Source: Oenococcus kitaharae DSM 17330 | Lineage (GTDB): Bacteria > Bacillota > Bacilli > Lactobacillales > Lactobacillaceae | NCBI RefSeq assembly: GCF_000241055.1 | Contig: NZ_CM001398.1 | Coordinates: 1,002,387 to 1,066,386, forward strand | Direction: 5' to 3' | Length of the DNA stretch: 64,000 nt | In this document: positions 36,562-46,018 of the stretch, piece after piece | Numbering within the stretch: the stretch's first letter is position 1 | How the letters are laid out: every line of letters begins with the position of its first letter | The notes under the pieces: generated by a model | What the model was told of the DNA's origin: nothing | What the model saw: only the letters and a program-made list of their open reading frames with translations | The model's database searches: none | Program-made: the position numbers and the translations under genes

Positions 36562-37008
36562 ATGCGTAGTACATTTTTAGCAAAACCACAAGAAATTAAA
36601 CGCGATTGGTATATCGTTGACGCTACTGACGTGCCTTTGGGTCGCCTAAGCAGCGTTGTTGCAACAGTTCTTCGCGGTAAGAACAAACCCACTTTTACTC
36701 CTTCGGTTGATACCGGTGATTACGTCATTGTTGTCAACGCTGATTTGGTTCGTTTGACTGGAAAAAAGGTGACAGATAAGTATTATTATCATCACTCTGG
36801 TTTTCCTGGGGGACTTAAAGCACGTCAAGCTGGCGATCTTCGCGAGAATAATCCAAAAAAGCTTATCGAACTTGCTGTTCAAGGCATGCTGCCAAAGAAT
36901 ACCTTGGGACGCGCTCAAGGATTGAAGCTGCATGTTTATGCAAGTGGTGAAAAGGTTGGTCAGACAGCCCAGAAGCCTCGCGAATTAGATATTAAGGATT
37001 TACTCTAA
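36562..37008 (+). CDS. rplM: 50S ribosomal protein L13
   Basis: L13 (148 aa) is an early assembly protein of the large subunit. Landmarks are [30 protein letters not shown] (read in parts), [12 protein letters not shown] and [24 protein letters not shown] [16 protein letters not shown]. It forms the usual two-gene operon with rpsI, which begins 18 nt later. Confidence 0.98.
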   Translation: MRSTFLAKPQEIKRDWYIVDATDVPLGRLSSVVATVLRGKNKPTFTPSVDTGDYVIVVNADLVRLTGKKVTDKYYYHHSGFPGGLKARQAGDLRENNPKKLIELAVQGMLPKNTLGRAQGLKLHVYASGEKVGQTAQKPRELDIKDLL

Positions 37009-37026
37009 GAAAGGAACTGGTAAATA

Positions 37027-37419
37027 ATGGCAAATAATCAATATGCAGGAACTGGCCGACGCAAGAATTCTGTTGCACGTGTGCGTTTAACGCCTGGTAG
37101 CGGCAAGATTACAATTAACGATCGCTCATTTGAAGAATATATCCCAGCTGCTAACCTTAGAGCTGTCGTGACTCAACCCTTTGCAGTCACATCTACGGAT
37201 GGTACTTACGATGTCAACGTTAATGTGATCGGTGGCGGCTTTGCTGGTCAAGCTGGCGCAACTCGTCATGGTATTGCACGAGCATTGCTTCAAGTTGATC
37301 CGGATTTCCGTCCAGCCTTGAAGTCAGCAGGTCTGCTGACTCGTGATTCTCGGATGGTTGAACGTAAGAAGCCTGGTCTCAAAAAGGCTCGTCGTGCTTC
37401 TCAGTTCAGTAAGCGTTAA
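37027..37419 (+). CDS. rpsI: 30S ribosomal protein S9
   Basis: S9 (130 aa) reaches the P-site tRNA with its C-terminal tail. Landmarks are [41 protein letters not shown] and the basic tail [17 protein letters not shown], whose terminal Lys-Arg touches the anticodon stem. AGAAAGGAA precedes the ATG. Confidence 0.98.
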   Translation: MANNQYAGTGRRKNSVARVRLTPGSGKITINDRSFEEYIPAANLRAVVTQPFAVTSTDGTYDVNVNVIGGGFAGQAGATRHGIARALLQVDPDFRPALKSAGLLTRDSRMVERKKPGLKKARRASQFSKR

Positions 37420-37434
37420 TATATACAGATCATA

Positions 37435-37457
37435 CTCGGCCCTTGCCGAGCTTTTTT
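37435..37457 (+). terminator. intrinsic terminator of rplM-rpsI
   Basis: CTCGGC (37435-37440) and GCCGAG (37445-37450) form a perfect 6-bp GC-rich stem around CCTT, followed by CTTTTTT. Confidence 0.88.
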
Positions 37458-37469
37458 GTGCTTAAAAAT

Positions 37470-37498
37470 ATGACAATCGATTAAATATTCTTTATACT
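37470..37498 (+). promoter_or_regulatory. promoter of the potABCD operon
   Basis: ATGACA (37470-37475), a 17-bp spacer and TATACT (37493-37498) lie between the rpsI terminator and potA. The leader would be about 33 nt and includes AGGGG before the ATG. Confidence 0.6.
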
Positions 37499-37537
37499 TG
37501 TAATCATCTGAATTTATTTGGACTAGGGGATTAATTA

Positions 37538-38644
37538 ATGACTGAAGAAACAAAGCAACCATTGATTGAATTTAAGGATGTCAGCTTGGATTATGGTGAG
37601 ACCAAGGTTTTAAAAAAGGTCGATCTCGAGATTGAGGAAGGTAAATTTTACACACTTCTAGGTCCGTCGGGTTCAGGAAAATCGACCATTTTGAGTCTAA
37701 TCGCTGGCCGTTTGCAGCCAACCGAAGGGGATATCCTGATTGAAGGCCAAAAAGTTAATGGTTTACCCTCTGATCAGAGAAAAGTAAATACTGTTTTTCA
37801 AAACTACGCACTTTTTCCGAATATGAACGTCTATGACAACGTGGCTTTTGGCCCATCGATTAAAGGATTTTCCAAAAAGAAGATCGACGATTTAGTTAAA
37901 TCGATGCTAAAACTTGTGAAAATGGATGATTTAGCCGATAGAGAGATCTCGGAAATTTCAGGTGGACAGCAGCAGCGTGTTGCGATCGCAAGGGCTCTGG
38001 CAAATGAACCGAAAGTTCTTTTATTGGATGAACCCTTGTCAGCCTTGGATTATAAATTACGTAAAGAAATGCAGTATGAATTACGTGAACTACAGCAGCG
38101 TTTAGGCATCACATTTATTTTTGTGACACATGACCAAGAGGAAGCTTTGGCCATGTCGGACTGGATTTTTGTTATTGACGATGGCCGCATACAGCAGTCA
38201 GGTTCGCCTGTGGACATTTATGATGAGCCGATCAATCATTTTGTGGCTGACTTTATTGGCGAGGCTAATATTGTCCCCGGCATTATGAAGGAAGACAATC
38301 TAGTTAGTTTTGCAGGAAAAGATTTCAAGAATGTGGATGCTGGTATGCGCCCCAATGAGCGTGTTGAAGTAGTGATTCGTCCTGAAGATTTGGATATCGT
38401 TGTTCCGAGTCGTGGCAAACTTCAGGTCACGATTGATGATCAATCATTCAGAGGAGATTTTTATGAAATCACTGCCATTGACGATGCTGGCAATGAGTGG
38501 GCCGTTCAGGCGACAAATCCGGCCAAAATTGGGCAGAGACGTGGGCTTAAGTTTGATCCTGAGGATATACACATTATGCGTTTGAATGAGTCAGAAGAGG
38601 ATTTTGACGCTCGTTTGGAATCCTACGAGGGCGAAGATCAATGA
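37538..38644 (+). CDS. potA: spermidine/putrescine ABC transporter ATP-binding protein PotA
   Basis: PotA (368 aa) powers polyamine import. It has Walker [11 protein letters not shown] (about residues 43-52), Q-loop [20 protein letters not shown], signature [15 protein letters not shown], Walker [12 protein letters not shown] and H-loop VTHDQEEAL. The C-terminal TOBE regulatory domain is present ([12 protein letters not shown] and following). It is the first gene of a four-gene operon with ATGA overlaps, which suggests fixed stoichiometry. Substrate assignment rests on the PotD partner. Confidence 0.95.
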   Translation: MTEETKQPLIEFKDVSLDYGETKVLKKVDLEIEEGKFYTLLGPSGSGKSTILSLIAGRLQPTEGDILIEGQKVNGLPSDQRKVNTVFQNYALFPNMNVYDNVAFGPSIKGFSKKKIDDLVKSMLKLVKMDDLADREISEISGGQQQRVAIARALANEPKVLLLDEPLSALDYKLRKEMQYELRELQQRLGITFIFVTHDQEEALAMSDWIFVIDDGRIQQSGSPVDIYDEPINHFVADFIGEANIVPGIMKEDNLVSFAGKDFKNVDAGMRPNERVEVVIRPEDLDIVVPSRGKLQVTIDDQSFRGDFYEITAIDDAGNEWAVQATNPAKIGQRRGLKFDPEDIHIMRLNESEEDFDARLESYEGEDQ

Positions 38645-39462
38645 AAAAAGAAAAACTGCTTTTTTCAATTCCATATACCTTATGGCTGGCTTTTTTTGTG
38701 GTCATTCCATTACTGCTTTTATTTTTTCAGGCCATGACCAATGCCTCAGGACATTTGACTTTGGCTAATTTTGCAGCTTATTTTGCTTCTGGTACCTATC
38801 TGAGAATGACGCTGAATTCGGTCGTGTATGCATTTTTGATTACGGTTATCACGTTAGTGATTTCATACCCGACAGCTTATTTTTTGGCAAATTTGAAAAA
38901 CCGCCAATTTTGGCTTCTGCTGGTCATTTTGCCCACCTGGATCAACCTATTGTTGAAGGCTTATGCTTTTATCGGAATTTTATCGCGAGATGGCACCGCT
39001 AATTCGTTTATCGCCTTACTCGGAATTGCGCCGCAGCAGCTGCTGTTTACAAATGCCAGTTTTATCCTAGTCTCGAGTTATATTGAAATTCCCTTTATGA
39101 TTCTTCCTATTTTTAACGTTTTAAACGATATGGATAAGGACCTGATACAGGCCAGTCGTGATTTGGGAGCTAACTCTTGGCAGACTTTGTGGCGTCTTAT
39201 CGTGCCTCTATCTATGCCGGGAGTTAAGTCTGGTGTGCAGTCTGTCTTTATTCCGTCATTAAGTCTCTTCATGATTACGCGCTTGATTGGTGGTAATCGC
39301 GTGATTACATTAGGTACGGCGATTGAGGAGCATTTTTTAACCACTCAGAATTGGCATATGGGTTCTACAATTGGTGTGATTCTGATTATTGCTATGGTTG
39401 CAACTATGATACTGACACGCGATCGTAAAAAGACCATTCTGCGTCGAGGAGGCCGTTTATGA
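38641..39462 (+). CDS. potB: spermidine/putrescine ABC transporter permease PotB
   Basis: This is a 273-aa permease with six predicted membrane segments. The EAA-type coupling loop reads [25 protein letters not shown] (about residues 165-190 in parts), the contact site for PotA. It overlaps potA and potC by 4 nt each. Confidence 0.94.
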   Translation: MKKEKLLFSIPYTLWLAFFVVIPLLLLFFQAMTNASGHLTLANFAAYFASGTYLRMTLNSVVYAFLITVITLVISYPTAYFLANLKNRQFWLLLVILPTWINLLLKAYAFIGILSRDGTANSFIALLGIAPQQLLFTNASFILVSSYIEIPFMILPIFNVLNDMDKDLIQASRDLGANSWQTLWRLIVPLSMPGVKSGVQSVFIPSLSLFMITRLIGGNRVITLGTAIEEHFLTTQNWHMGSTIGVILIIAMVATMILTRDRKKTILRRGGRL

Positions 39463-40265
39463 AAAAATTTAAATTCAGCAACCTTTATCTTTTTGTCATT
39501 TTCGTTCTCCTGTATGCACCTATTTTTTATCTCATCCTATATTCGTTTAATTCAGGCGATTATATGACGGGCTGGAACGGTTTTTCGCTGGTACATTACA
39601 ATGAGCTCTGGGCTGATACACGCATGATCGAAATTTTGGTTGATACATTGATCGTCGCCTTTTTGTCCTCTTTATTAGCAACGGCGATTGGAACGCTTGG
39701 TGCTCTGTGGATCAAGTATGCCAAAAAGCAGATTAATAAAAACATTTTGCTCAACTTGAACTCTGTCTTATTGGTGAGCCCGGATGTTATTATCGGTGCT
39801 AGTTTTCTGATCTTTTTCACAGCTGTCGGCTTATCCTTGGGCTTTATTTCGGTGCTGTTAAGCCATATTGCTTTCAGTATTCCGATTGTCGTCTTAATGG
39901 TTCTGCCAAGGCTGCAAGAAATGCCACCGGCATTAGCTGAAGCTGCTGAGGATTTAGGAGCTAGTCCGTTGCAAGTTCTTAGCAAAATCACACTGCCTTA
40001 CATTTCTTCCGGTATAATGGCTGGATTTTTCATGGCTTTAACCTATTCTTTGGATGATTTTGCGGTCACTTTCTTTGTCACGGGCAATGGTTTTTCAACT
40101 TTGTCAGTCGAAATTTATTCTCGTGCCCGAGAGGGGATTAGTTTGGAAATTAATGCGTTATCTGCACTCATGTTTCTTGTCAGCCTAGCTCTAGTTCTCG
40201 TTTATTATTTTATTTCTAGGTCTGGGAATAAAAAAAGAACACCTGATTTGGAGGTCACGAAATGA
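39459..40265 (+). CDS. potC: spermidine/putrescine ABC transporter permease PotC
   Basis: This is a 268-aa permease with six predicted segments. The EAA loop is EAAEDLGASPLQVLSKITLP (about residues 160-180). GAGGAGG lies in the end of potB as ribosome binding site. It overlaps potD by 4 nt, with TTGGAGG upstream of potD. Confidence 0.94.
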   Translation: MKKFKFSNLYLFVIFVLLYAPIFYLILYSFNSGDYMTGWNGFSLVHYNELWADTRMIEILVDTLIVAFLSSLLATAIGTLGALWIKYAKKQINKNILLNLNSVLLVSPDVIIGASFLIFFTAVGLSLGFISVLLSHIAFSIPIVVLMVLPRLQEMPPALAEAAEDLGASPLQVLSKITLPYISSGIMAGFFMALTYSLDDFAVTFFVTGNGFSTLSVEIYSRAREGISLEINALSALMFLVSLALVLVYYFISRSGNKKRTPDLEVTK

Positions 40266-41350
40266 AAAAAATTTTATCGGCCTTCTTTGCATTAATTTTG
40301 GTTATTTTGGGACTTTTTGCTTTTCAACGCTATCTTGTTGCTAAAGAAAATGCTGCAGCAGGATCATCCGGCAAAACAAAAGTTTTGAATATTTACAATT
40401 GGGGCGATTATATTGATCCGGCTTTGGTTAAGAAATTTACGAAAGAAACTGGTTATCAAGTCAACTACGAGACTTTTGATTCCAACGAAGCCATGTATAC
40501 AAAGGTTCGCCAAGGCGGCACAGCGTATGATATTATCGTTCCTTCGGAATATATGGTTGAAAAAATGCGCAAGGAGCATTTGCTTGTTCCAATTGATAAA
40601 AAACGTTTTACAGGTTTTAAATATTATGATCCGCGTTTCTTAAATGATGCTTTTGATCCGCACAATAAATACTCAATTCCATATTTTTGGGGGACCTTGG
40701 GGATCATTTACAACGATAAATTTGTCAAAAAATCTGAGGTTTCGCATTGGGATCAATTATGGTCAAGCCGTTTTAGAGATAAGATCCTCTTAGTTGATTC
40801 GTCGCGTGATGCTTTCGGTTTGTCTTTGATTTCGATGAATAAGTCTGTGAATAGCAAGCGTATGCCGGATGTTTTGGCTGCCAAGGCAAAACTGGACGCC
40901 TTGATGCCGAATGTCAAAGCTATTTTAGCTGATGAAATGGTTATGTATTTAGCTCAAGAAGAAGCACCTATCGGCATCAGCTGGTCTGGACAGGCGGCTG
41001 AGATGATTGCTCAAAACAAGCATTTGCATTATGTGGTTCCTAGCGAGGGATCGAATTTATGGTTTGATAATCTTGCCATTCCCAGGACTGCAAAGCACTT
41101 TACAGCCATCTATAAATTCCTGAATTTCATGTCTGAACCAAAGAACGCTGCCCAAAACGCTGAGTATGTTGAATATGCGACTCCTAACAAAGGTGCAGTC
41201 AAGCTATTGCCTAAATCAGTTACGAGTGATCGGCAGTTCTATCCAGACGACCAGACAATTAAACACTTGGAGGTTTATTCAGATTTAGGTTCACGCTGGA
41301 CTCAGATTTATAACGACTTGTTCTTGGAATTCAAGATGACGAATCGCTGA
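40262..41350 (+). CDS. potD: spermidine/putrescine-binding protein PotD
   Basis: PotD (362 aa) captures polyamines outside the membrane. After an N-terminal hydrophobic segment (ILSAFFALILVILGLFAF) the mature part starts KVLNIYNWGDYIDPALVKKF, the PotD hallmark. DIIVPSEYMVEKM and SIPYFWGTLGIIYN are also typical. There is no lipobox cysteine after the hydrophobic stretch, so it is probably held by an uncleaved signal anchor rather than as a lipoprotein. Its stop TGA overlaps the following ATG. Confidence 0.95.
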   Translation: MKKILSAFFALILVILGLFAFQRYLVAKENAAAGSSGKTKVLNIYNWGDYIDPALVKKFTKETGYQVNYETFDSNEAMYTKVRQGGTAYDIIVPSEYMVEKMRKEHLLVPIDKKRFTGFKYYDPRFLNDAFDPHNKYSIPYFWGTLGIIYNDKFVKKSEVSHWDQLWSSRFRDKILLVDSSRDAFGLSLISMNKSVNSKRMPDVLAAKAKLDALMPNVKAILADEMVMYLAQEEAPIGISWSGQAAEMIAQNKHLHYVVPSEGSNLWFDNLAIPRTAKHFTAIYKFLNFMSEPKNAAQNAEYVEYATPNKGAVKLLPKSVTSDRQFYPDDQTIKHLEVYSDLGSRWTQIYNDLFLEFKMTNR

Positions 41351-42252
41351 TGGTAAGTAGTCGAAAGCGGTTCGGTCTGTTTTACGCCGTGTTGGGACCT
41401 TTTTTATGGGGCTTAAATGGTGTTGTCACACAATATTTGTTTGATCAGGTTGGAATGGATGTTAATTGGGTTTTATCCATTCGCCTGTTTTTTGCTGGGC
41501 TGGCTTTATTTATCTATGTATTAGTCTTTGATCGTCAAAATTTGTTTAACTTGATCAAAGATAAAAGCGTTCGTTGGCGTTTAATTGTTTTTATGATTTT
41601 TGGCGACTTCATGTCGCAATATAGTTACATTATTGCGATTTCTGAATCAAACGCGGCATTGGCAACTATCTTGACTTCTCTCAGCCTGCTATTTGTCATT
41701 TTCTTTTACGTGATTGTTCAGCACCATTTGCCGCAAAGGATCGACTTGCTTTCACTAATTGTTGCACTAGCGGGTACATTTTTATTGGTCACCCATGGTC
41801 GGATCGGCCATTTGCAATTATCTTCAGCAGGCTTGTTCTGGGGACTTTTTGCCGCTTTAGTCTACGCCTTTGCTACTATCTATCCGATTAAACTTGTTAG
41901 CAAATACGGTCCGCTGCCCGTTACAGCATTGTCGCTATTCGTTTCAGGTATCTTGTTTAATTGCTACCGGCCTTTTTTTGAGCATGTTCCCAAAATGTCG
42001 GGAGTTAATTGGTTTTTGTTGATTTTCTTTACGATTGTCAGCACAGCTTTTGGAACGGCAATGTGGTTTTTAAGCCTGCATTTAGTTGGTGCCACAACGA
42101 TGAGCCTGCTTTCGGCAGTTGAGCCATTAACAGCAGCAATCTTGAGTATCACTCTCCTGCATTTGGCCGTTCAAGGGATTGACGTGTTAGGATCTGGCTT
42201 AATTCTCTTAATGATGTGTCTGCAGGCATTTAAGCATCAACGTGTTCGCTAA
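41350..42252 (+). CDS. EamA/DMT-family transporter
   Basis: This 300-aa protein has ten predicted membrane segments and the two-repeat EamA architecture (FYAVLGPFLWGLNGVVTQYLF at the start; ATTMSLLSAVEPLTAAILSITLLHL near the end, the typical second-repeat motif). Family members export or import amino acids, drugs or metabolites; the substrate here is unknown. It overlaps potD by one base, so it may be coregulated with polyamine uptake. No terminator is seen between it and glmS. Confidence 0.85.
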   Translation: MVSSRKRFGLFYAVLGPFLWGLNGVVTQYLFDQVGMDVNWVLSIRLFFAGLALFIYVLVFDRQNLFNLIKDKSVRWRLIVFMIFGDFMSQYSYIIAISESNAALATILTSLSLLFVIFFYVIVQHHLPQRIDLLSLIVALAGTFLLVTHGRIGHLQLSSAGLFWGLFAALVYAFATIYPIKLVSKYGPLPVTALSLFVSGILFNCYRPFFEHVPKMSGVNWFLLIFFTIVSTAFGTAMWFLSLHLVGATTMSLLSAVEPLTAAILSITLLHLAVQGIDVLGSGLILLMMCLQAFKHQRVR

Positions 42253-42360
42253 CGGACTATACCAATGTTTCTTTAAGTTCCATGTTTTCTGATTTCTTCT
42301 TTTTTTTCCGTTATCCTAAAAGGCGGTATTCGAAAGAAATTTTTATTTAGGAGTTAAAAT

Positions 42361-44166
42361 ATGTGCGGAATCATTGGATATACAGGTATTAATGAAGCAT
42401 TGCCGTTCTTGTTAAGCGGACTGGAAAAGTTGGAGTATCGCGGTTATGATTCGGCCGGTGTTTATGTTCATACAGATGATGGACGCGATATGCTGGTCAA
42501 AGAAAAAGGCCGGGTTAAAGACCTTGAGGATAAGACTAAGCATTATCAATTACACGGCACTTCAGGAATTGCGCACACACGTTGGGCAACGCACGGTGAG
42601 CCGAGTGTTGCTAATGCACATCCTCACGTTAGTGATGATGGCAGATATTATTTGGTACACAATGGCGTGATCGAAAACTACAAAGAACTCAAGCAAACTT
42701 ATTTGTCGGATGTGGTTTTTAAATCCCAGACCGATACAGAGGTTGCAGTACAGCTGGTTGGCAAGTTCGCAGCAGAGGGGTTATCGACATTAGCTGCTTT
42801 TCGCAAAATGATTAATCTGCTAAACGATGATTCGTCATATGCTTTTTTGCTAGTTGATACGAAAACACCTGATTTGCTATATACGGCAAAATCTAAGAGT
42901 CCTTTATTGGTTGGTGTTTCAAAGAGTGCAAATGTCGTGACGTCAGATGCAACGGCGATGCTGAGTCTGACAAAAGATTTTATTGAGCTGCAGGATGGCG
43001 AGATTGCGATTGTTTCAAAAACAGATGTGAAATTATATAACGAGCAAGGCAAGTCGTTTACACGCAAACCCTTTCATTTAAATATTGATCCGCAGGCTGC
43101 TGAAAAGGGTGCTTACCCCTTCTTTATGCTAAAAGAGATTGATGAGCAGGCAACTGTCGCGCGCCATTTAATCAAGCATTATTTTGTTGACGGCATACCG
43201 CACATTGACGCTGCAATTTTAAAAAGCATTAAGCAGGCAGATCGTTTATATATTATCGCTGCCGGTACTAGTTATCATGCTGGATTGATTGGCAGGCGTT
43301 TCTTCGAAAAATGGGCGGGGATTCCGACTGAAGTTCATATCGCCTCTGAATTTGCTTACGATCATCCTTTGATTTCTAAAAATCCATTTTTCATTTTTAT
43401 CAGTCAGTCTGGTGAAACAGCTGACAGTATTCAGGTGCTGGAATTCGTCAAAAAAGCACATTATGCAAGTCTGACTTTGGCCAATGTGATGAATTCGACT
43501 TTGACGCGTGATGTGGATTTTGCTCTGCCTTTGTTAGCCGGCCCTGAAATTGCTGTGGCCTCAACCAAGGCCTATACTGCCCAAATTATTACTCAAATCA
43601 TTTTAGCTGCAGCTTTGGCAGGTGGACACACTGACCTACAGGGGCAGCTGAGCCGTTTAGCCGTTGATATGCAGGCGGTGATTGATGGCAAAGACCATAT
43701 CAAAGCTTTAGCAGATGATTATTTGGTAAACGCAGATCGAGCTTTTTACATCGGCCGTGGTGCAGATGCCGATGTAACTTTGGAAGCTGCGTTAAAACTG
43801 AAAGAAATATCCTATACTTTAGTTGAGGGTTTTGCAGCCGGAGAGTTAAAGCACGGAACGATTTCCCTGATTGAACATGGCACGCCGGTAATTGGCTTGA
43901 TTTCGCAATCGAAAACGGCTGGTTTGACGCGGTCTAATCTTGAAGAGACGATAGCTCGCGGTGCGAAAACAATGACGATTGCGACCAAAAATCTTGCTAG
44001 TGCAAATGACGAAATTATTTTGCCGGAGTTAACTGGCGAGATGGAAATGTTTGGTCCGATTCTGGAAGCGATTCCAATTCAGCTTTTGGCATATTACACA
44101 TCATTAGGCCGAAAGTTGGATGTTGATCATCCGCGCAACCTAGCAAAATCCGTAACTGTACAGTGA
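42361..44166 (+). CDS. glmS: glutamine-fructose-6-phosphate aminotransferase (isomerizing)
   Basis: GlmS (601 aa) makes glucosamine 6-phosphate from fructose 6-phosphate and glutamine, the first step to UDP-GlcNAc and peptidoglycan. Cys2 (MCGIIGYTG) is the glutaminase nucleophile. The glutaminase domain includes TRWATHGEPSVANAHPH. Two SIS isomerase domains follow, with AAGTSYHAGLIGR, SQSGETADS and LKEISYTLVEGFAAGELKHG, and the C-terminal HPRNLAKSVTVQ signature. GGAG precedes the ATG. The 108-nt upstream gap is too short to hold the Firmicute glmS ribozyme. pgi follows 10 nt downstream. Confidence 0.98.
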   Translation: MCGIIGYTGINEALPFLLSGLEKLEYRGYDSAGVYVHTDDGRDMLVKEKGRVKDLEDKTKHYQLHGTSGIAHTRWATHGEPSVANAHPHVSDDGRYYLVHNGVIENYKELKQTYLSDVVFKSQTDTEVAVQLVGKFAAEGLSTLAAFRKMINLLNDDSSYAFLLVDTKTPDLLYTAKSKSPLLVGVSKSANVVTSDATAMLSLTKDFIELQDGEIAIVSKTDVKLYNEQGKSFTRKPFHLNIDPQAAEKGAYPFFMLKEIDEQATVARHLIKHYFVDGIPHIDAAILKSIKQADRLYIIAAGTSYHAGLIGRRFFEKWAGIPTEVHIASEFAYDHPLISKNPFFIFISQSGETADSIQVLEFVKKAHYASLTLANVMNSTLTRDVDFALPLLAGPEIAVASTKAYTAQIITQIILAAALAGGHTDLQGQLSRLAVDMQAVIDGKDHIKALADDYLVNADRAFYIGRGADADVTLEAALKLKEISYTLVEGFAAGELKHGTISLIEHGTPVIGLISQSKTAGLTRSNLEETIARGAKTMTIATKNLASANDEIILPELTGEMEMFGPILEAIPIQLLAYYTSLGRKLDVDHPRNLAKSVTVQ

Positions 44167-44176
44167 GGATAAATTT

Positions 44177-45493
44177 ATGAAAGTTACTTTCAAAAAAGAT
44201 TATTTAAAGGGGTTTGTCGATGATTCTGAAGTCGAATTGTTAAAGCCTGCAGCTGGCTTAGCTCGGGACACATTGTTGGCTCGCAGCGGAGTTGGCAATG
44301 AGATGGAAGATTGGTTAACTCTACCGACAGATTATGATCAAGATGAGTTTGCTAGAATCTTGAAAGCTTCGGATAAAATAAAATCTGATTCAAAAGTTCT
44401 CGTTGTGATCGGGATTGGCGGTTCTTATTTAGGGGCGCGTGCTGTTATTGAATTTTTGAAGTCCGAATTTCATAACGAGCAGGCGGCTAAAACCGGTCTG
44501 CCTGAGATTTATTTTGTCGGCACCTCGGCTTCTGGCAGATATATAGATGATGTCATTGATTTGATTGGGGATCGCGATTTTTCCATCAATGTTATTTCGA
44601 AGTCAGGTACAACAACCGAGCCTGCGATTGCTTTTCGTGTTTTCAAAGCTTTAATCGAAAAGAAGTATGGCAAGGATGCTGCTGCAAAACGAATTTTTGC
44701 TACAACTGATGCACATAAGGGCGCTTTATTGGATGTGGCCAAGGAAAACGGTTATGAACGCTTTGTTGTGCCTGATGGTATTGGCGGACGTTATTCCGTT
44801 CTCAGTGCTGTTGGCCTTTTGCCAATTGCTGTTGCTGGGATTGATATCAAAAAATTGATGGATGGTGCTAAAGCTGCTCAAGAAGATTTCGCCAAAGACG
44901 AAGACATTTTGGCCAAACCTTCAATTTTGTATGCGATTTACCGCAATATCCTTTATCGCAAAGGATTTGATGTTGAGACGATCGTTGGCTATGAACCACA
45001 ATTCAGATATTTGTTTGAATGGTGGAAACAATTGATGGCTGAGTCCGAAGGCAAGGATAATAAGGGTATTTATCCAACTTCAGCTATTTTCTCGACTGAT
45101 CTGCATTCAATTGGTCAGTATATTCAGGATGGCAAAAAGATTCTTTTTGAGACAATTTTGGATATCACAAAGCCAATCAGTGACCGTGTTGTGCCGCAGG
45201 CTGACGATAATACAGACCATTTGGATTATATACTGAATAAGCCAATGAAAGAGGTGAATGAAGCTGCTTTGACTGCGACGGCTCAGGCACATACTTCAGC
45301 TGGAGTTCCCAATATCCTGCTGCAACTGGATGATTTGGACGAATTTAATTTAGGGAACCTCATTTACTTCTTTGAAGCGGCGGTTGCAGTTTCTGGTTAT
45401 TTGAATGCTATCAATCCTTTCAATCAGCCTGGTGTTGAGGTTTACAAGACAAACATGTTTAGAATTTTGGGCAAACCCGGTTATACTGACTAA
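44177..45493 (+). CDS. pgi: glucose-6-phosphate isomerase
   Basis: Pgi (438 aa, short Firmicute form) interconverts glucose 6-phosphate and fructose 6-phosphate. Landmarks are VIGIGGSYLGARAVIEFL (about residues 75-92), ISKSGTTTEPAIAFRVFK (about 140-157) and the C-terminal INPFNQPGVEVYK with the catalytic Lys. It sits directly after glmS, so both enzymes acting on fructose 6-phosphate are probably cotranscribed. Confidence 0.97.
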   Translation: MKVTFKKDYLKGFVDDSEVELLKPAAGLARDTLLARSGVGNEMEDWLTLPTDYDQDEFARILKASDKIKSDSKVLVVIGIGGSYLGARAVIEFLKSEFHNEQAAKTGLPEIYFVGTSASGRYIDDVIDLIGDRDFSINVISKSGTTTEPAIAFRVFKALIEKKYGKDAAAKRIFATTDAHKGALLDVAKENGYERFVVPDGIGGRYSVLSAVGLLPIAVAGIDIKKLMDGAKAAQEDFAKDEDILAKPSILYAIYRNILYRKGFDVETIVGYEPQFRYLFEWWKQLMAESEGKDNKGIYPTSAIFSTDLHSIGQYIQDGKKILFETILDITKPISDRVVPQADDNTDHLDYILNKPMKEVNEAALTATAQAHTSAGVPNILLQLDDLDEFNLGNLIYFFEAAVAVSGYLNAINPFNQPGVEVYKTNMFRILGKPGYTD

Positions 45494-45528
45494 AAATTTT
45501 AATGCATTTAAAGCATCTGGAGGGTTCG

Positions 45529-45846
45529 ATGATTGTTGCTACTACTGAAAATATTGCTGGTTACCAAATTGATGAAACATTAGGCGAAGTCTTTGGATTA
45601 ACTACCAGGAGCAGAAATATTGTCCGGACATTCGGAGCTGGTTTGAAGACGTTAGTTGGCGGCGAGGTCGTCACTTGGACACAGTTGCAGGATCAAGCGC
45701 GCCAGGAATCGATTGGGCGTTTAAAAGATAATGCCGCTGCGATGGGTGCAGATGCCGTCACGATGATGCGTTTTGATTCCAATGAAGCTAACGGCATTAT
45801 GAGTGTTGTTGCTTATGGAACAGCGGTTAAAGTGTCAAAATTGTAG
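45529..45846 (+). CDS. UPF0145 (YbjQ) family protein
   Basis: This 105-aa protein belongs to the YbjQ family of pentameric small domains, recognised by TTENIAGYQIDETLGEVFGLTTRSRN (in parts) and DAVTMMRFDSNEANGIMSVVAYGTAVKV. Function is unknown; a heavy-metal-binding role has been suggested from structure only. GGAGGG lies 5 nt before ATG 45529; an earlier in-frame ATG at 45502 lacks a ribosome binding site. A terminator follows. Confidence 0.88.
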   Translation: MIVATTENIAGYQIDETLGEVFGLTTRSRNIVRTFGAGLKTLVGGEVVTWTQLQDQARQESIGRLKDNAAAMGADAVTMMRFDSNEANGIMSVVAYGTAVKVSKL

Positions 45847-45865
45847 TTTTTAATTATTTTGCTTG

Positions 45866-45897
45866 AAAAGGCTCCTGGAAAAATAGGAACCTTTTTT
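45866..45897 (+). terminator. intrinsic terminator of glmS-pgi-UPF0145
   Basis: AAAAGGCTCCT (45866-45876) pairs with AGGAACCTTTT (45885-45895) with one internal mismatch, followed by a U tract. Confidence 0.75.
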
Positions 45898-45989
45898 CTA
45901 AGCATTATTTTCGGTTTAAATTATGATGAAACGCTAGAATCTATCACTACGATTTTTTGTAAAAGTTTCTGAATTGTGAGTTTTTACAC

Positions 45990-45995
45990 TATAAT
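45990..45995 (+). promoter_or_regulatory. -10 box of pgk
   Basis: A perfect TATAAT is at 45990-45995, with a weak -35 TTTCTG 18 bp upstream. The transcript would start near 46002 and include AAGGAGG (46008-46014), so pgk, unlike several genes here, has a normal leader. Confidence 0.6.
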
Positions 45996-46018
45996 AGAAT
46001 AGTATGCAAGGAGGCCAA

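Noticed and set aside
42253..42360. glmS ribozyme upstream of glmS
   Set aside because: The gap is only 108 nt and AT-rich, with no sign of the conserved ribozyme core; the ribozyme needs more room.
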